From the NCBI GenBank assembly GCA_027886175.1, contig JAJNNQ010000100.1, positions 682,001 to 746,000 of the forward strand: a stretch of DNA of 64,000 nt. Direction: 5' to 3'. The DNA comes from Phylloscopus collybita (lineage: Eukaryota > Chordata > Aves > Passeriformes > Phylloscopidae). Position 1 is the first letter of the stretch. Every line of letters starts with the position of its first letter. The notes under the pieces are model-generated. The model was not told where the DNA came from, did no database searches, and worked only from the letters and a program-made list of their open reading frames with translations. Shown here in pieces: positions 1 to 12,349 of the stretch. A program made the position numbers and the translations under genes.

Positions 1-175
1 CGGTCCGTGCTCCCCTTCCCTGCCCCCGGTCCGTGCTCCATCCCTGTCCCCGGTCCGTGCTCCATCCCTGCCCCCGGTCCGTGCCCCATCCCTGCCCCCG
101 GTCCGTGCTCCATCCCTGCCCTCGGTCCGTGCTCCATCCCTGCCCTCGGTCCGTGCTCCATCCCTGCCCGCGGTG
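1..175. repeat. 24-bp GC-rich minisatellite, truncated by the window edge
   Basis: Units start with CGGTCCGTG at 1, 27, 51, 75, 99, 123 and 147, and a decayed unit begins at 171. The first unit is 26 bp and the others 24 bp. Differences between units are single bases, such as CCCC/TCCC/CCCT near the end of the unit. Because 24 is a multiple of 3, the array keeps short proline-rich frames open (period 8 residues). These are repeat artefacts, not a gene. The array probably continues to the left of the window. Confidence 0.95.
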
Positions 176-185
176 CCCAGCCCAG

Positions 186-1480
186 AGCCCACCCCGAGCC
201 AGCCTGTGGGCGCTGCCCACACCTCCAGCAGGGTCACGGTTAACACAGTTTAGTTTCCAGTTGAAGAGGAACACGGAGGGTACACGGGGACACCAGAGCC
301 TTCCAGTCACCCCAAGTGCAAAGGCAACTGGGGAATGTCTCCTAAAAACACCCCAGCCAACACACCAGGGCAGGTTATTTCCCATCATGTTATTAGAGAA
401 GAAAATAATCAAAAAGGAAAAATAACAAAATACACCACTTTTCCTGATCCAGAAAACAATTTTTGTGAGAAGAAATCAAGTCCCAAAGTATTGATTCTCC
501 GCTCATCAGCCAAACCTCAAAAAATACCAGAAAAGTCAACCTCAGCTGTTTTCTGATAAAGTACTGATAATTGCTTTTATATTATTTAAAGAAACTATAT
601 CTATTTTTTGTTGTTGTTGCATGTGAGCTTATTAGTATTTACTCTCTTAAGCTTCTGCCAGTAAAAAGGGCCCTGGGTTTGACAGCAAATTTTCTAGTAT
701 TTGGAAGCTTTTATCCCAATTTTAACACCTAATCTCTTTTTCTCTAGAGAATTAAATGATACTGCATTAAACCAGAAAATTATATAGAATTTTAAACAGT
801 CCACACAAGTGGGGAACTGACAGGTCATTAAACAGCTCTACTGGAAAGAAACTTCCTCCTAAAAATTTTGGGGTTTACATATAATGTAGGAGTATAAGTA
901 TACCTATATTTACACATATATATGAGATACATATGCAGAAATTTTACAGAAGATAAATAATTTGTCTAATTTAAATAAAAACTCCTTAATATGAAATACT
1001 TCATCAAGAAAAAACATTAAACACAGAGATTTTCTTTTAACCTAATAGTCAACAAGAAACAACACAGCCAAAGAATATGAAAGTATAATCCCGATTATTC
1101 CGATCTGATTTGTATTTTCAGTTCAACCTTAAAAGCTATTAACAAAAGAAACATCCTTTTTGGCATAATGCATTGTCTAAGCTGCAGAACATGCTCAGAT
1201 TTCAAGACATATTTATAAAAAGCCATTGAAAAAGCCTCAGCAATTTTGTGACACGTTTCTGACTAACTCAGTTAAAGCTGCGTTCGGATGAATCCAACAA
1301 CAAGCGGGCTTTTTCTTACCCCCCAGGTAACGGCTTTTGCTCAATGAGTCAGATTTTTTTTTATTTTTTTGTATTTATGTATTTTTCTCTAGTTTATAAT
1401 TTTCCATTGTGATTTAAATAATACATAAAAATTAAGAAGAATGCCAACTTTTCTTTCTCCCTGTAGGACCTGTTACTTTA
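186..1480. other. Unique AT-rich sequence, no gene seen
   Basis: The stretch holds no convincing open frame, RNA gene or known repeat. It has a short GTT run near 606-619 and a TA-rich patch around 890-935. Homopolymer runs of A and T are common. I see no function. Confidence 0.6.
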
Positions 1481-1489
1481 AGATACCAC

Positions 1490-1800
1490 GACCAGTGCGG
1501 GATTCTCCGGGAGGGCACGCACCCAGGGCGCGAGGGCACCTGGGCTCCAGCTAAGGAATCATTCAGTTCATCAGAAGGTGCAAAGAAAAAGCGGGGTAGG
1601 GGGAAAAAGAAGCCCTGTTTCTGCAGAAAGCCTTCTCCCCCAATTAAGGGAGAGGGCTCTTGTTTGTGGCGGCTGCAGGGCCGCGGGCTCCGGGCCTGCG
1701 GATGCACAGGCCGGTGTCAGAGGGGAGCCGGCCCCGCCGCCCGGAGCCTCACCCGCGGCTCCTCTTTGTGCTCCGCTTCCCTCACATCTCCACACCGCAT
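1490..1800. other. CpG-rich patch
   Basis: GC rises sharply against the AT-rich flanks, with CpGs clustered at 1498-1535 and 1668-1765. Overlapping open frames run on both strands, as expected from few A/T-rich stop codons rather than from coding. It could be a small CpG island or an enhancer core. No TATA box, donor site or recognisable peptide supports a gene start. Confidence 0.45.
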
Positions 1801-2079
1801 TTCCATTTCAAGCAGCTGCACAGGGCTCGCTGCACGGATCAATTTCCACATCGAATATTTAGGAATACAACCGATGTATATTTTATAGAAACATTTTCAT
1901 TCAGTAGGAGCAGAACAGGCCTTTTGGGACTGGGGACGCAGAAGCCCTTCACCGACACTCCGGGTGCCTTCCCCTTTGGATCACCAGAGGTTTGGTGGAA
2001 ATTCCCGACTCTGCGTCATTTCCACAGCTCACTGCCTCTTCATGAAGTCTTTCTCGCCCTGGCGGTGGCCTGTGGCACC

Positions 2080-2545
2080 GGGAGGTGTCACAAAGGGTGG
2101 CTTTGGGGAAGGTGCCACCTCCCGCAGGGCCTCTGCTCCGACCCTGTGGATGCTGCCCCTGCAGAGCCGACCCAGGAGCACCCGAGCCACGGGAAAAACA
2201 GCGGCAGAAACTGAGCCCAGCAGCCGCTGCCAGCCAGGAATGGCATGAGTTTGCGGAATTCGGGAAATGCCAGGGGCAGAACAGGGGTTGTGGTGACACT
2301 GAGGCCCCTGGAGAAGCGAGAGGCGCTCCTGCCGCCCGGCCGGCAGAGCGGGGCCCGGCTGGGAGCTGGGAGCTGCCCCCGCTCTGCAGCACCAAAGCGG
2401 CAGCGCCTGCACCCCAGAGCTGGGGGCCCGCGGGCACCGGCGGGGAGGGGCTGCACCGCCAAAGCCACCGTGTGTGTGCACAAAGGCCGGCCCGGCCTCT
2501 GGCACACCGGCCACAGGGGGGGGGAGGGAGGAGCAGAAAACTCCA
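2080..2545. other. CpG-rich patch ending in a G-run
   Basis: This is a second GC- and CpG-rich block, densest at 2310-2510, ending in a run of nine G at 2516-2524 followed by AGGGAGG. Five or more open frames overlap on both strands, none with a recognisable domain, so I treat them as composition effects. It is a candidate CpG island or GC-biased noncoding DNA. Confidence 0.45.
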
Positions 2546-4583
2546 AACTTCACCAGACAGAAGGGACCTTTGACCCCCAAACCTACGCAGCAATTACATT
2601 CCAACAATCATTGAGATCTCCCTGTGACAGTCAGTTTATACTGACTATAAAACAGCCACAATGCTGGGAAAAGACACTGCAAAAAAAAAAAAAAAGGATT
2701 TAAAAAATATATTTCCAGCCACTTTATTTAGAAGGAGCACAAATGAAAAATTTGTTTTAAGTACATAATAAAAGCCCAAAGGTTGCATCCACACGATCTC
2801 AATTTTCATGTCCACCTGACTGTTAAGCCCAGCCCAGCCCTGCGGAACACTCCCCAGCCAGCTCTGCTCCATGTGCCTGCCCCACACACATTACCTGTGT
2901 GCTGCACCTGGTGTGAATCCCACCGGGCTTCTGTGGGAATCTCTGCCCTCTTCATGCTTCAAAGGATTCTTTTCTCTCCCTTTCCTATCTTTTCATGTGG
3001 GGTCTAAAATCTTATGTGACCGCTCCATTGTTTTTAATTGCAAATTTCCTTAAACACCGTAAACCTGTTTGTTCCTTTTCCATTTTATCTTTTGCAAATC
3101 ACCTGCGTGTTCCTCTGTTGTCATTTTTGCCAGACACTTCCGTGCTAACCAGCAAGGTCACTGCAGAACCTGTATTGATTTTGCTCCCAAATATCCAAGT
3201 GCACAAATACAGATTTTACCAAGGGTTCAGAGAGCCAGTGTAAACACCAGCCGATCCAGCGCGGAACCCTCGGAGCACGGAGTCAGGAATGGACTGGTGC
3301 AGGTTCCCTTGGAATAAAAAGGGCTGACGTGTTTTTGGGGCAGTGGGGACTGTGGCTGAGGTCCAGCCCCAGGGCACAGGCTGGGAGTGCTGCCATGGCA
3401 CCACCGTGTCATTTATCCCACCGGGGTCTTCAAATACAACAATAATCAGCTTGGTTGATTAATCATAACACTCAAACACACCTTTCACTGTTTCAACCCT
3501 GAGAGATTCCCTGTCCTTACTCTGAAATATATCCAGTGTAAATTTTCCAAAATTATCAGCCCAAACTGGACCCTTTTCTCAGCCATGATAAATATCTGCC
3601 ATCTCCCTCCATTGCTGGGAGCCTGTGGGGCTGAGCCTGCTCTGATCCTGCTTCTGTTCCCCACAGAGTTTAAACACCAGGCCTGGAGCTCACCAGAAGA
3701 ATGCCTGACTTGAGCAGGAATTTAATATTGGCAACTTCTTTTATTTTCTCCTGAGAATGACTGAATCCTTTTTGGAGCCAAGTACGGACCAGCTTTCCCT
3801 TGGAGACCACAAGCAACATAAATTCATAGGTAAAACCAGACTTTCTTTTTTCTTAGCTTGGTCACCGTTAGCTACTGAAACATTTAAATCAGGATTACTA
3901 GGAAAAACCCAAACAACCAGCATGGATGGCAAGAAAAAGGGATCAGTGTGGGACTGTGCCTCAGACACATTTATAAGAAGCCAACTTTGCATTGTTGTAC
4001 CAGATGCAGTCCCAGGGAAAAATGTATGCAGGCAACAGGGAGTTAAGTAAATAATTTTTTTCTTTTCTTTGTCGATGTGTTTAGTTCTCTTCCTGCCAAG
4101 ACTCATTTCACTCTGCTATCTAGTGAGAGACACATATGGTGCAGTGAAATTGCCATCCAAGAAAGCATGTCCCAGCCTGTTGAGACATCATCAAATAAGA
4201 TTAAAGCAAAGTAAAAATAAAAAGATAGAACAATTTTTTTTCTTTTTCTTGTACAGAGAACATCTGATGAAAGTCACCGAGGTACTTGAATGCTTCTAAA
4301 GGTTTTGCAACCATTTCTTTACTTTGCCTGGTTAAGAAAAAGGCAGAAATAACAAGCCAGTATCTCCTTTTTCTTCTTCAAGTTAGTGAAAAAATGCGTT
4401 TCATAATCAACCTGATGTATGTGAATAAAATACAATATTGCCTTCTCTGCTTCTGAGAAAACAGCACTTACATGCACAGAAATACACGACTTTCTGCATT
4501 GATGGCCTCTCCACCAGCATCTCTTGAGTTCTGTACGCGAGAATTGGGCCAGCACAAAATAATCTGGCTACTTATCTCCCAGT
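2546..4583. other. Unique sequence, no gene seen
   Basis: The sequence is mixed composition with an A15 tract at 2681-2695. Small open frames, for example 3757-4050 on the plus strand (97 codons), have no recognisable motif and no convincing splice context. No repeat family was recognised. Confidence 0.5.
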
Positions 4584-4649
4584 GAGGAGCTGGACTGTGA
4601 TGATCCTTGGGCATTCCCTCCAACCCAGAATATCCTATATTCCATGACT
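4584..4649 (+). mobile_element. CR1 LINE 3'-end fragment
   Basis: The fragment has the order typical of a CR1 3' end: GGACT..GATGATCC, then CCCTCCAACCCAGAATAT, then a decayed ATTCTATG-type tail (TCCTATATTCCATGACT). Only about 65 bp remain, as expected from 5' truncation. The divergence suggests an old insertion. Confidence 0.7.
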
Positions 4650-6123
4650 AGAGTCCACAGAAAGGTCCGAGTCACCTCCCAACCAGCATATTCAGGTGTC
4701 TCTGCCTAATACCTGCTGCTTTCCATTAAACTCATCCAGAAATCCAAACTGCAGGATTTAAGCAGTGTGGAACCACTGCCTGTGTTCCTTACGCAGGGAC
4801 ACTGGATGAAGGTGACTTTACAGGTTCTTTCCCTGTAAGGTCCTTTCAGTTCTCACATTAAAACCAGAAAGGGCTGGGTACAGAAACCCCAGCACATCCC
4901 CTCTTGCTCTTGCAGCTGGTACTCGCAGACAACCTGTAGGGCCAGGGTGGAACAGCTGTAGCAACAAGAATCAGCAAGGAGCAACCTGGCAGCTCCTCTC
5001 CACCACTCTGAAATCAGGCTCTAGAATATATTCCACTTCCCACCAGGAAAGCATCAGCAAACACAACACATACAGTATGTTCTGTACTCTAAGTAAATAA
5101 ACAGGAGTCTGCTCAAAGCCAAGAAAATATCCCATGGGAGAGGAGGAAGCCCAAATCAAATTCCCATTGTTGATCATGAGAGAAGTTCAGGGGAGCTTCG
5201 TAACACCGCAGAACAATCTGCAAAATGGGTCCAGCTTCAGAAACAAGGCATATTTGGGGTATTTCTCTGCCAACCTCCCCAGTTAGAACTGCATTTCCAG
5301 TCCTGTTTCCAAGCCCTCACCGGACTGCAGGAAAGCAACAATGCATCAGTAGCAGAGATTATCCCTGGCCTTAATAAGCTGTTGTTGGCTTTCATAACAA
5401 CTGCAGCCTAGGCCGAGTCACACCGAGCTCAAAGACAATCTTACCAATAGCCTGGAGCAAGGATTATAGAAACAAGAATCCAAGGGGGGGTGGGAGGGAG
5501 CAAAAATCCCAAGAAACAGGGGCTAATGTAAAATCGTTTACATATTAACCTTCTTCCCTTCTGACAGTGGTCAAGTTCTGATTCAAAATACAAATTATCT
5601 CCAATTACTTCAAAAGAGGCAGTCACAGAGCTGTCACTTAACCTTCACCATCTGTTTGGCTCAAAAGCAAGCTGTACAGCCTGCCACTTTGACCTCATCT
5701 TTCTCTTTCCACACTGGACAGGCACCAAAAGAAGAGAAGATGGTTTATTGTTCTCCCGAGAAAACCCGGGGGCTCAGGGTGCCGGAGGGAAGGGCAGCGC
5801 TCGGGAGGTGACTTAATTTAACTCTTCAGGGGGATTTGTTTGGGGAGGATGAGTCTGCAAACCTTCCTCACCCCTCCTGCCAGCTCTCTCCAGAGATGGG
5901 GTTTGTTTAAGAGTGGAGCCTCTCTGCAAAGAGCAGCGGCTGTGAAATCACCGAGAGGGGGAAAGGCACGCACTGATTCACAATGGGTTCTGGCTTAGGG
6001 ACTTCCCTGAATCCAGTAGCCAGATGTACATAGAAAAATATCACCTATTTAAGATGTCAAAGGGAAAATAAATCCTGGAAATGAAACCGTTTTCCAGGAA
6101 AGAGAGTAGCACAAAATGTTGGG
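4650..6123. other. Unique sequence, no gene seen
   Basis: No gene or repeat family was recognised. A G-rich run at 5484-5498 (G7, T, GGG, A, GGG) could form a quadruplex on the plus strand. The rest is unremarkable mixed-composition DNA. Confidence 0.5.
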
Positions 6124-6360
6124 AACCAAAACCAAAACCAAACCACAAAAAAAAACCAAAAAAAAACAAAAAAAACCCCAAAAACAAACAAACAAAAAAA
6201 CCACAAAAAAACAAAAACCAAAAAAACCCACAAAAAACAAACAAACAAACAAACAAACAAACAAAAAAGATAAAAACAACAACAAAAACCACCAAAAACC
6301 AACCAAACAAAAAAAACCCAAAACAAAACAAAAAAACCGAAAACCCCCAAACAAACCAAC
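6124..6360. repeat. A/C-only low-complexity tract with (AAAC)n core
   Basis: About 237 bp are made almost only of A and C on the plus strand, in CCAAAA, CCACAAAAAA and AAAC words. A clean (AAAC)n run lies at about 6234-6262. The few G or T bases lie near 6269-6271 and 6338. All six-frame open reading here (K/N/P/T-rich one way, F/G/V/L-rich the other) is a composition effect. Confidence 0.9.
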
Positions 6361-8168
6361 AGAACCCCAAAGAGCAAAACAGGAGATGATGCACAGCCTG
6401 AGAAAGCACAGCTTACAAGCCCTACCTATGACCTGAGTGTAAGCTAACTCAGAGTTCCCACTGCTCCCAGCTGCACAGATCCGAGCAGGGCTCCCCCAAG
6501 CCGCTCATGAGCCGTCGCTTATTCCGCCCCTCTCCGGGGGAAGGCCGGAGCCGGCGCTCCGACTCACCCTGGAGCAGTGGCCGTGTGAAGGACCCGGGAC
6601 AAATCCCCCCCGCGGGGTGTCAGGAGCTCCGGGCGCAGAAACACAACCTACAGTGCAGAGGTGTTGGGAATACAACAAATCTGTTGGAGAAAAGAGATTC
6701 CAGAGGGGCTGGAGGGCACAATAATAGGGTGCAAATTTCTGAATGCCTCATGGTTTATGGGCAGCTTCTAATGCTTCTGCCGAGAAACATTACAGCATTT
6801 CCATTGGCTCTGATCTTTATTTTTAGTTTTATTACCCACTGCATAACAGGTTTCTTCTAGAGAGAAAGAAAGAAAGCAGATCCCTCTGTAAACAGGAGCA
6901 ACTCCTGAACATTTCGCATGGCGGTGGTTCAGCACGAGGATAATTCCCCACGTGAAAGCAGCTCCGAGAACAAACGTCTCTGTCGCTGTGCAGTGCCTGA
7001 CACTCCTGGCATCAGCGGCCATGGGGAGGGAAGCCCCTTTCCTTGTGACACCGGATTTAACCCAAGAAACACACACCACAAGGCACACGAGCCGCAAAGT
7101 TCCCATTTCCAGAGCAGATGGTAACAAGTCAATTAAACCCGCAGCGCTGAGCACCGCTGAGAGCGGCGTGAGGCGCTGAGCACTGCGGTCGGTGGGAGAA
7201 AGAACAGGGCTGCAAAAGGTGCTGAACCAAACAATGATCTCAGACAAACAGCCCTGACTTCCTAGAATCCAAATTCCTTTGCTACCTTTTTAAGAAGGCA
7301 GACAGAATATTGAACTTGATTTGCGGCTCGGAGGGGGCAGGAACCTCCCCGTGCCCCCGCGCTGGAACCGCCTGACACCCACCGCAGCCACACTGAAATC
7401 TTTAATTTTACTTACAGCGTTCTCTCAGGCCTAGGTATTATTTGAAGTATAATGTACAGAATTATCTAATGAATTCTCAAATCAAATACTCTCATTTTGC
7501 TGCAGGCCATTTCCCGACAACAAACTCAAGGCACAGAGGCTGCTCTGTGTGCCTGACTGCTGAATTTAAACAGATGTCCAGTGGCCATCAGCCTCGCTCA
7601 CATTGCCTCTCCCGTTCACTCGCCTCTATCTCGGCCAGTGCAAACCCCCTCAAATTAAAAACAAACAGAGACTCGAGATAACAAAAAATCCAGCAAGCCT
7701 TCCCGGCACAGAGGGCCCGTGGTGAGCCGCGGCCATCCCCTCGCTGCCGTCAGGGCCTGGTGACAGTGAGAAAGTCACCGGGGAGCAGCATCTGGCTCTG
7801 ATTAGGTAACAAGCTGGAGCATCTGCAAACTTGTCAGTCCCCGGCCCACAACAAAGCCCAGCCAGCAGATCTGTGTTTAAAAAAGGGAACTGGCTGTTGG
7901 GTTTTATAAGACAAACATTATCTGTTCCATTGCAGGGTGCCGTTTTATTAAACGCCGCCTAGAAGGGCAGAAATTAAATGTGCTTGTTACATTTTACTTT
8001 TCATCTGAAGGAAAAAACCCATTTGGTTTTGTCTGTCAGAAACCTTTTTCCTCGTCTTTCCTCTGTGAAGGGCGGTGAGATACCAGCAGAGCTTTCACAG
8101 CCCACAGTAAGTAGCTGCTGTGACCCTGGGGTGCTCTTACAGCATTTCTGTTTTCTCTAAACAAGAAA
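6361..8168. other. Unique sequence with a small CpG patch
   Basis: A GC-rich, CpG-containing patch lies at about 6480-6640. A short (GAAA)n run is at 6862-6876. Two partly complementary open frames near 6768-7247 have no recognisable protein features. No repeat family was recognised. Confidence 0.5.
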
Positions 8169-8195
8169 GATAAAATAAAATAAAACAAAATAAAA
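8169..8195. repeat. (AAAAT)n-like microsatellite
   Basis: There are about five imperfect AAAAT/AAAAC units in a row. Directly downstream, at 8226-8236, the minus strand carries a B-box-like word; see the rejected items. Confidence 0.8.
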
Positions 8196-10879
8196 CTTCC
8201 ATGCAGTGAACCCAGAAGCGATGAGGATCGAACCCACCGCGGCTGAATTAAAATTTACTCATCCCCATGTTTTCACTTTGGCACTTCAGCAGTGTATTTG
8301 ACTATGAAAGGTTCTACATTTCGACATTTTTTCTCCCACTTTTTTCTGGGTATGTTGAGATAGCCTTTTTCTCTGCTCTGCCTTACTGAATGACAGCTAC
8401 AGCTCTCAGCACCTCTTCTGTACCCTGAAATGTATTTATACTTCTCTTTTGAAAAATGAGAAGAGAATACTCTGTGCCCCACATAAGACCGAAGTTCAGC
8501 ATAACTGAGAAAGAACTGAAGAATATTAAACCTGAAAAGTCAAATTTCTGTCCAACCTCACAGTTATTTTTGAACATCTAAGGGAAACCACCTATGAGCA
8601 CCTCCACAAAACAGGGACTTGTAAAACTAAGCATTAGTCAAATCAGTAGTAGAGACTTGGTGCAGATCCTTCTGCGTGGTTCCGGGAATCAGTCAGAAAT
8701 TAATGGAATTCAAGAGTTCCTCAGTCTGAGCAGTTTGCTTCTGAAAGCACTTCCCTTTCCCGTGGTGCCTGGCTCCCAACCTCAAACCTGCCCTCAGCCT
8801 GCTGCTCCCCGCACGGCACGGAACACCCGGCCAGGCAGGGGTGACAGCAGCCAGGCACAGCCCCACCACGGGATCCCAGCAGAACAGAAAACATCCTTCT
8901 TCACCCGAGATACCACAGAACTCCAAAATCAGGACTCCGAGGGAAAAATGCAGGTGTAACGAGAACTTGGGTGCAGAGCCTTTGGTTGGCTTTTTTCAAA
9001 ACCTTGCTGAGAGATGTGGCCTATTTATGAGTTGTGAAATACAAACCGCATTATCAACCATCTTAAGGAAATGGATTGATGTTAAGTGATACTTGAGAAT
9101 CCACCCCGTAGCAAAGCTCCCACACCAGCACAGACAGATAAGCAGAAAATCCTTCCTGCAAACACCGTGGCTGCCCTGATACAACATAAACCTGGAGGTC
9201 TGAAACCACTGTCATGACTTACCAGCCTGGAACACTTTGCTACGTGTGGGGATGAGAAAAGAACAATTCCTAATTCAGGTAATTACCCCAAATGCTGTTA
9301 CATAAGCTGCAGCTCCAACTCCTTTTTGCCAATAACCCAAATGAACCTTCAGATCGCCTGAGACAGAGGATAAATAGAATAAAACCCCCTACTTGCAAAA
9401 TTAGGAATTTGCTGCTTCTGAAAAATGGCAGGTGATACAAAAAGTAACAGATACATTCAGTGTTGTAGCAATCCCTGCTGCAGCGGGATCACTGAAACAG
9501 CACAGTGAGAACTGGAACGGGCTGGAGAAACCCCTGGGGTCTGATGGGAGCCAAGGCCCAGGCACAAGCTCCCATCCCCACTGCCCACAGCGGGCACTGC
9601 CTGCCACAGAGAGCCCTCCTCTCTCTGCAGAGGGAACCTCAGCTCGGCATTGCTCTTTTCTTTCGGATTGCAGGGCTTTCAGGATGCTGACAAGCCTCGG
9701 GTCAGCCAGCCCTGTGTGTCACCGAGCCAGTCCTCCCGCACATCTCTCCTGCTGCCTCCTGCAGCTCCACAGGGACCTGGGGGTACAGCTCAGGTAATTT
9801 CCTTTCCCTCCTGCTTCTCTATTCAAAACAAAACAGGGGCTCTTGAATGCTTCAGTTCTCTCAGCGTTACAGCTTTTCTCCCCCAACTGCTGTGATTGCC
9901 ATTACGGAGCTGGCGTTCCCCGACAACCATCTTAAGTGCTCAGCAGAAGGCCGTGCATTCCAACAGCAACACGCTTTGGCCATTATTATGATTTATTCTA
10001 TTTTGCAATACAGTGGTAGCCGAGGCCCCTGCCAGGGTTCCTGTGCTGGGCACATACAGAACACACAACACGCTGATCACAAAAATTCAGCCTGAAGGGT
10101 CCCAGAAACCCCTCTCTCTAGGCACTGCCTCGCTCAATGCATTCATCATTTTGATTGTCCTAATAATAATTAGAATTCTTTTTCACAGAACTAAAGATTT
10201 AGAAGTTTCCCAGCACCTCTACTTCCACTTCCAGATACAATCCTATAATTAACACAGCAACAGGCTCCATGATCACCTGTGAAATCTTAACGGCCAGGAT
10301 CCAAAAAGTGCTTTGCATCCAAGGACACGCAAGGTACTTGTAAGCATAAGATGATACAAACTGGCCCGCACTGAAGAAATAATCAAGCAAAAATAACATG
10401 ATTTGAAGTGATTCTCTTTCCTTTAGCTGAAAAGAAAGCCCAAAGCAGCTCCTCTAAATGAGAAAAAAATATTCAGAGACACGGTAAACAAAAAGAGCAA
10501 TATGGTCAGGTATGCACAATGTCGTATGGAAACAAAGGAAAGGTGAGGGGACGGCATCCATCACCCCGGAAAGCAGGCGTGGAGAAGTCTCTCCTATCTC
10601 TACAAGCAGCTGGGGATGATTCGCAGTAGACTTTTCTGTAATAAAATTCCCTCACGTTTCCTTACTTGGAAAACTCAGTTTATAGGTCAGTTAACAAGTA
10701 TTAAAACCACAAGAGAACATGAAACGCACCACCTTTTCCTTTTGATCCTTTTTCCCTTTTGGATGAAAGTTTTGAAGTTGGGAATATAAAATCCCTGAAT
10801 TTTTGTTATGTTTTATGCCTCCACGAAGGCATTAAAACGGCAGTTTGTGGGCTGAAGAAATATCCCCTAAGTGGCAGGG
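8196..10879. other. Unique sequence, no gene seen
   Basis: No gene, RNA gene or repeat family was recognised across about 2.7 kb. Open frames near 8594-8959 and 9432-9797 are about 120 codons and lack recognisable domains. Confidence 0.5.
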
Positions 10880-11019
10880 AATTAAAGCAAGCTGTCCCGA
10901 GCGCAGCCCTGCTCGCCAGGTGTGCTGCTGCCCAAATGGAACACCTCATTTACAAAACAAATCTGCCTCCAAAATTACCTGCCCCTCTTGATTGCTGCAA
11001 ATGGTTTTCATCAACCTGC

Positions 11020-11240
11020 GCGGCTGCGGCCGTGGCTCGGTGGCAGGCTCGGGAGCGGCGGCAGCGCCGTCCCCAGCCCGCACAAAGGCCGCGCTCCCCC
11101 GGCGAGCGCCCGGCCCTGGGTGTCCCCTCGTTAGGGCCGCGTCCCGCTGGGCACAGACAGAACCCACCCCGGCACGGAACTGCCTCGCCTTCAAGGTTCT
11201 AAAGGGCCCGTGCTCTCGCAGGATGCTTCGGTTTTGAAAC
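11020..11240. other. CpG-rich patch
   Basis: CpGs are frequent from 11021 to 11160, and GC content is far above the flanks. The preceding 10930-11010 segment is AT-balanced and complex, like a conserved noncoding element. No initiator or splice site was found that would make this a promoter or first exon with confidence. Confidence 0.45.
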
Positions 11241-11279
11241 CTATCAAAGGAATCTCAAAACAAATTACATGGTAAATTA

Positions 11280-12160
11280 TTATCTGTGTTCTGGCCTCCT
11301 CTGCACACCCCACTGTTCGGCATGAATGGCGGTGGGAGAGCCCTTGTGAAAGGCAGGCGGCCAGATAAGCAGATTACAGGATGTCAGGTGCCTCGGGCTG
11401 CTCGGGCTTTCACAGCCCAACTTCGCCGCACAGTCCGCTCTTCTCCCCAACCTGGCTCACAGGCTGCTTCAATTAATGCACCTCTAATGACCAACGTTTG
11501 TTCCTTAATGGGAAAGGAATAAATGCGGAATACAGCGAACAGGCGCAGAGAGCCAAACGCTCTCCCCTCGCTCTCCCCAGCCTGGCTGTGTTTGGCTTCT
11601 CCAACCAATTCGCAGAGAGGGGAAACGGGCTTGTGAGGAACAGAGAATTTCTATCAGAAAGAAACCTTTTATGTAGCTTTCCTATCATTACCCACGCATT
11701 TCTGGCAGCTCTCAGTGTCCTCTAGATCCCAGCGCGCTGCCTAACAAGACCTGCTATGAAAACAGAATGCAGAAAACAAATTAGCATTTTGGAAATAAAA
11801 AGCCTGGCTTTTAATCCTATTAAGATCATGCCTTTTCTTTTTTTTTTTTTTTTTAAGTTCTCTGAAAGATATACTGATGTTCCATTACCATAACTGCTGA
11901 AATCAGCATTTCCTTTGAAAGAAGTTGTTAATATTTGGAAATGGTCGGATTTCCGATCCCGGATTCGATTGTTATTCTGCGCTACCCCGCCAGTGCCAAG
12001 GTCACGGGGAGATTCACCTGCACACCGAGCGAAATGAATGCGCTCGGCCACAATACATGTATAATTTAACATTCTCCTCTCCAGTACCACCATGCATTCC
12101 GAAAAATATTTTATTACAATAACAAATTGGTTTCGAAATCATGCATTATGTATCCTGAAA
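11280..12160. promoter_or_regulatory. Candidate conserved noncoding / enhancer block
   Basis: The sequence is complex, repeat-free and rich in transcription-factor-like words. It has AGATAAGCAGAT at 11363 (GATA-like), CAATTAATG and CTAATGACC near 11470-11495 (homeodomain-like), and ATGCATTATG near 12143. Conservation is inferred from texture only; no alignment was possible here. Confidence 0.35.
11838..11854. repeat. T17 homopolymer
   Basis: An uninterrupted run of 17 T lies inside the enhancer-like block. It is a likely length-polymorphic site with no other meaning seen. Confidence 0.9.
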
Positions 12161-12349
12161 TTAGGTCTGCCAATGAAACCTGGATGTACAAACACAGCAG
12201 CAGCCATGCAGGGCAGCATGAACGCAGGAATTATGGGTTCTAGAGGGGCTGAAAGGAACAATTAATTCTTCCCCTAACTCCAAAAAGTCCTTTTTTATTA
12301 CTTTAATCTGCATAGTTAAAAAGAACAAAACAATCAATTGCCGCAAAAT

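Noticed and set aside
2029..2703. Several 150-215-codon frames on both strands
   Set aside because: They overlap in many frames in a CpG-rich patch. Low stop density from GC content explains them, and no domain is recognisable.
6041..6436. Phe/Gly-rich (minus) and Lys/Asn-rich (plus) frames resembling membrane or basic proteins
   Set aside because: Both are direct translations of the A/C-only low-complexity tract.
8165..8310. tRNA gene on the minus strand
   Set aside because: Only the T-arm-like word fits. No complementary acceptor, D-arm or anticodon arm could be placed.
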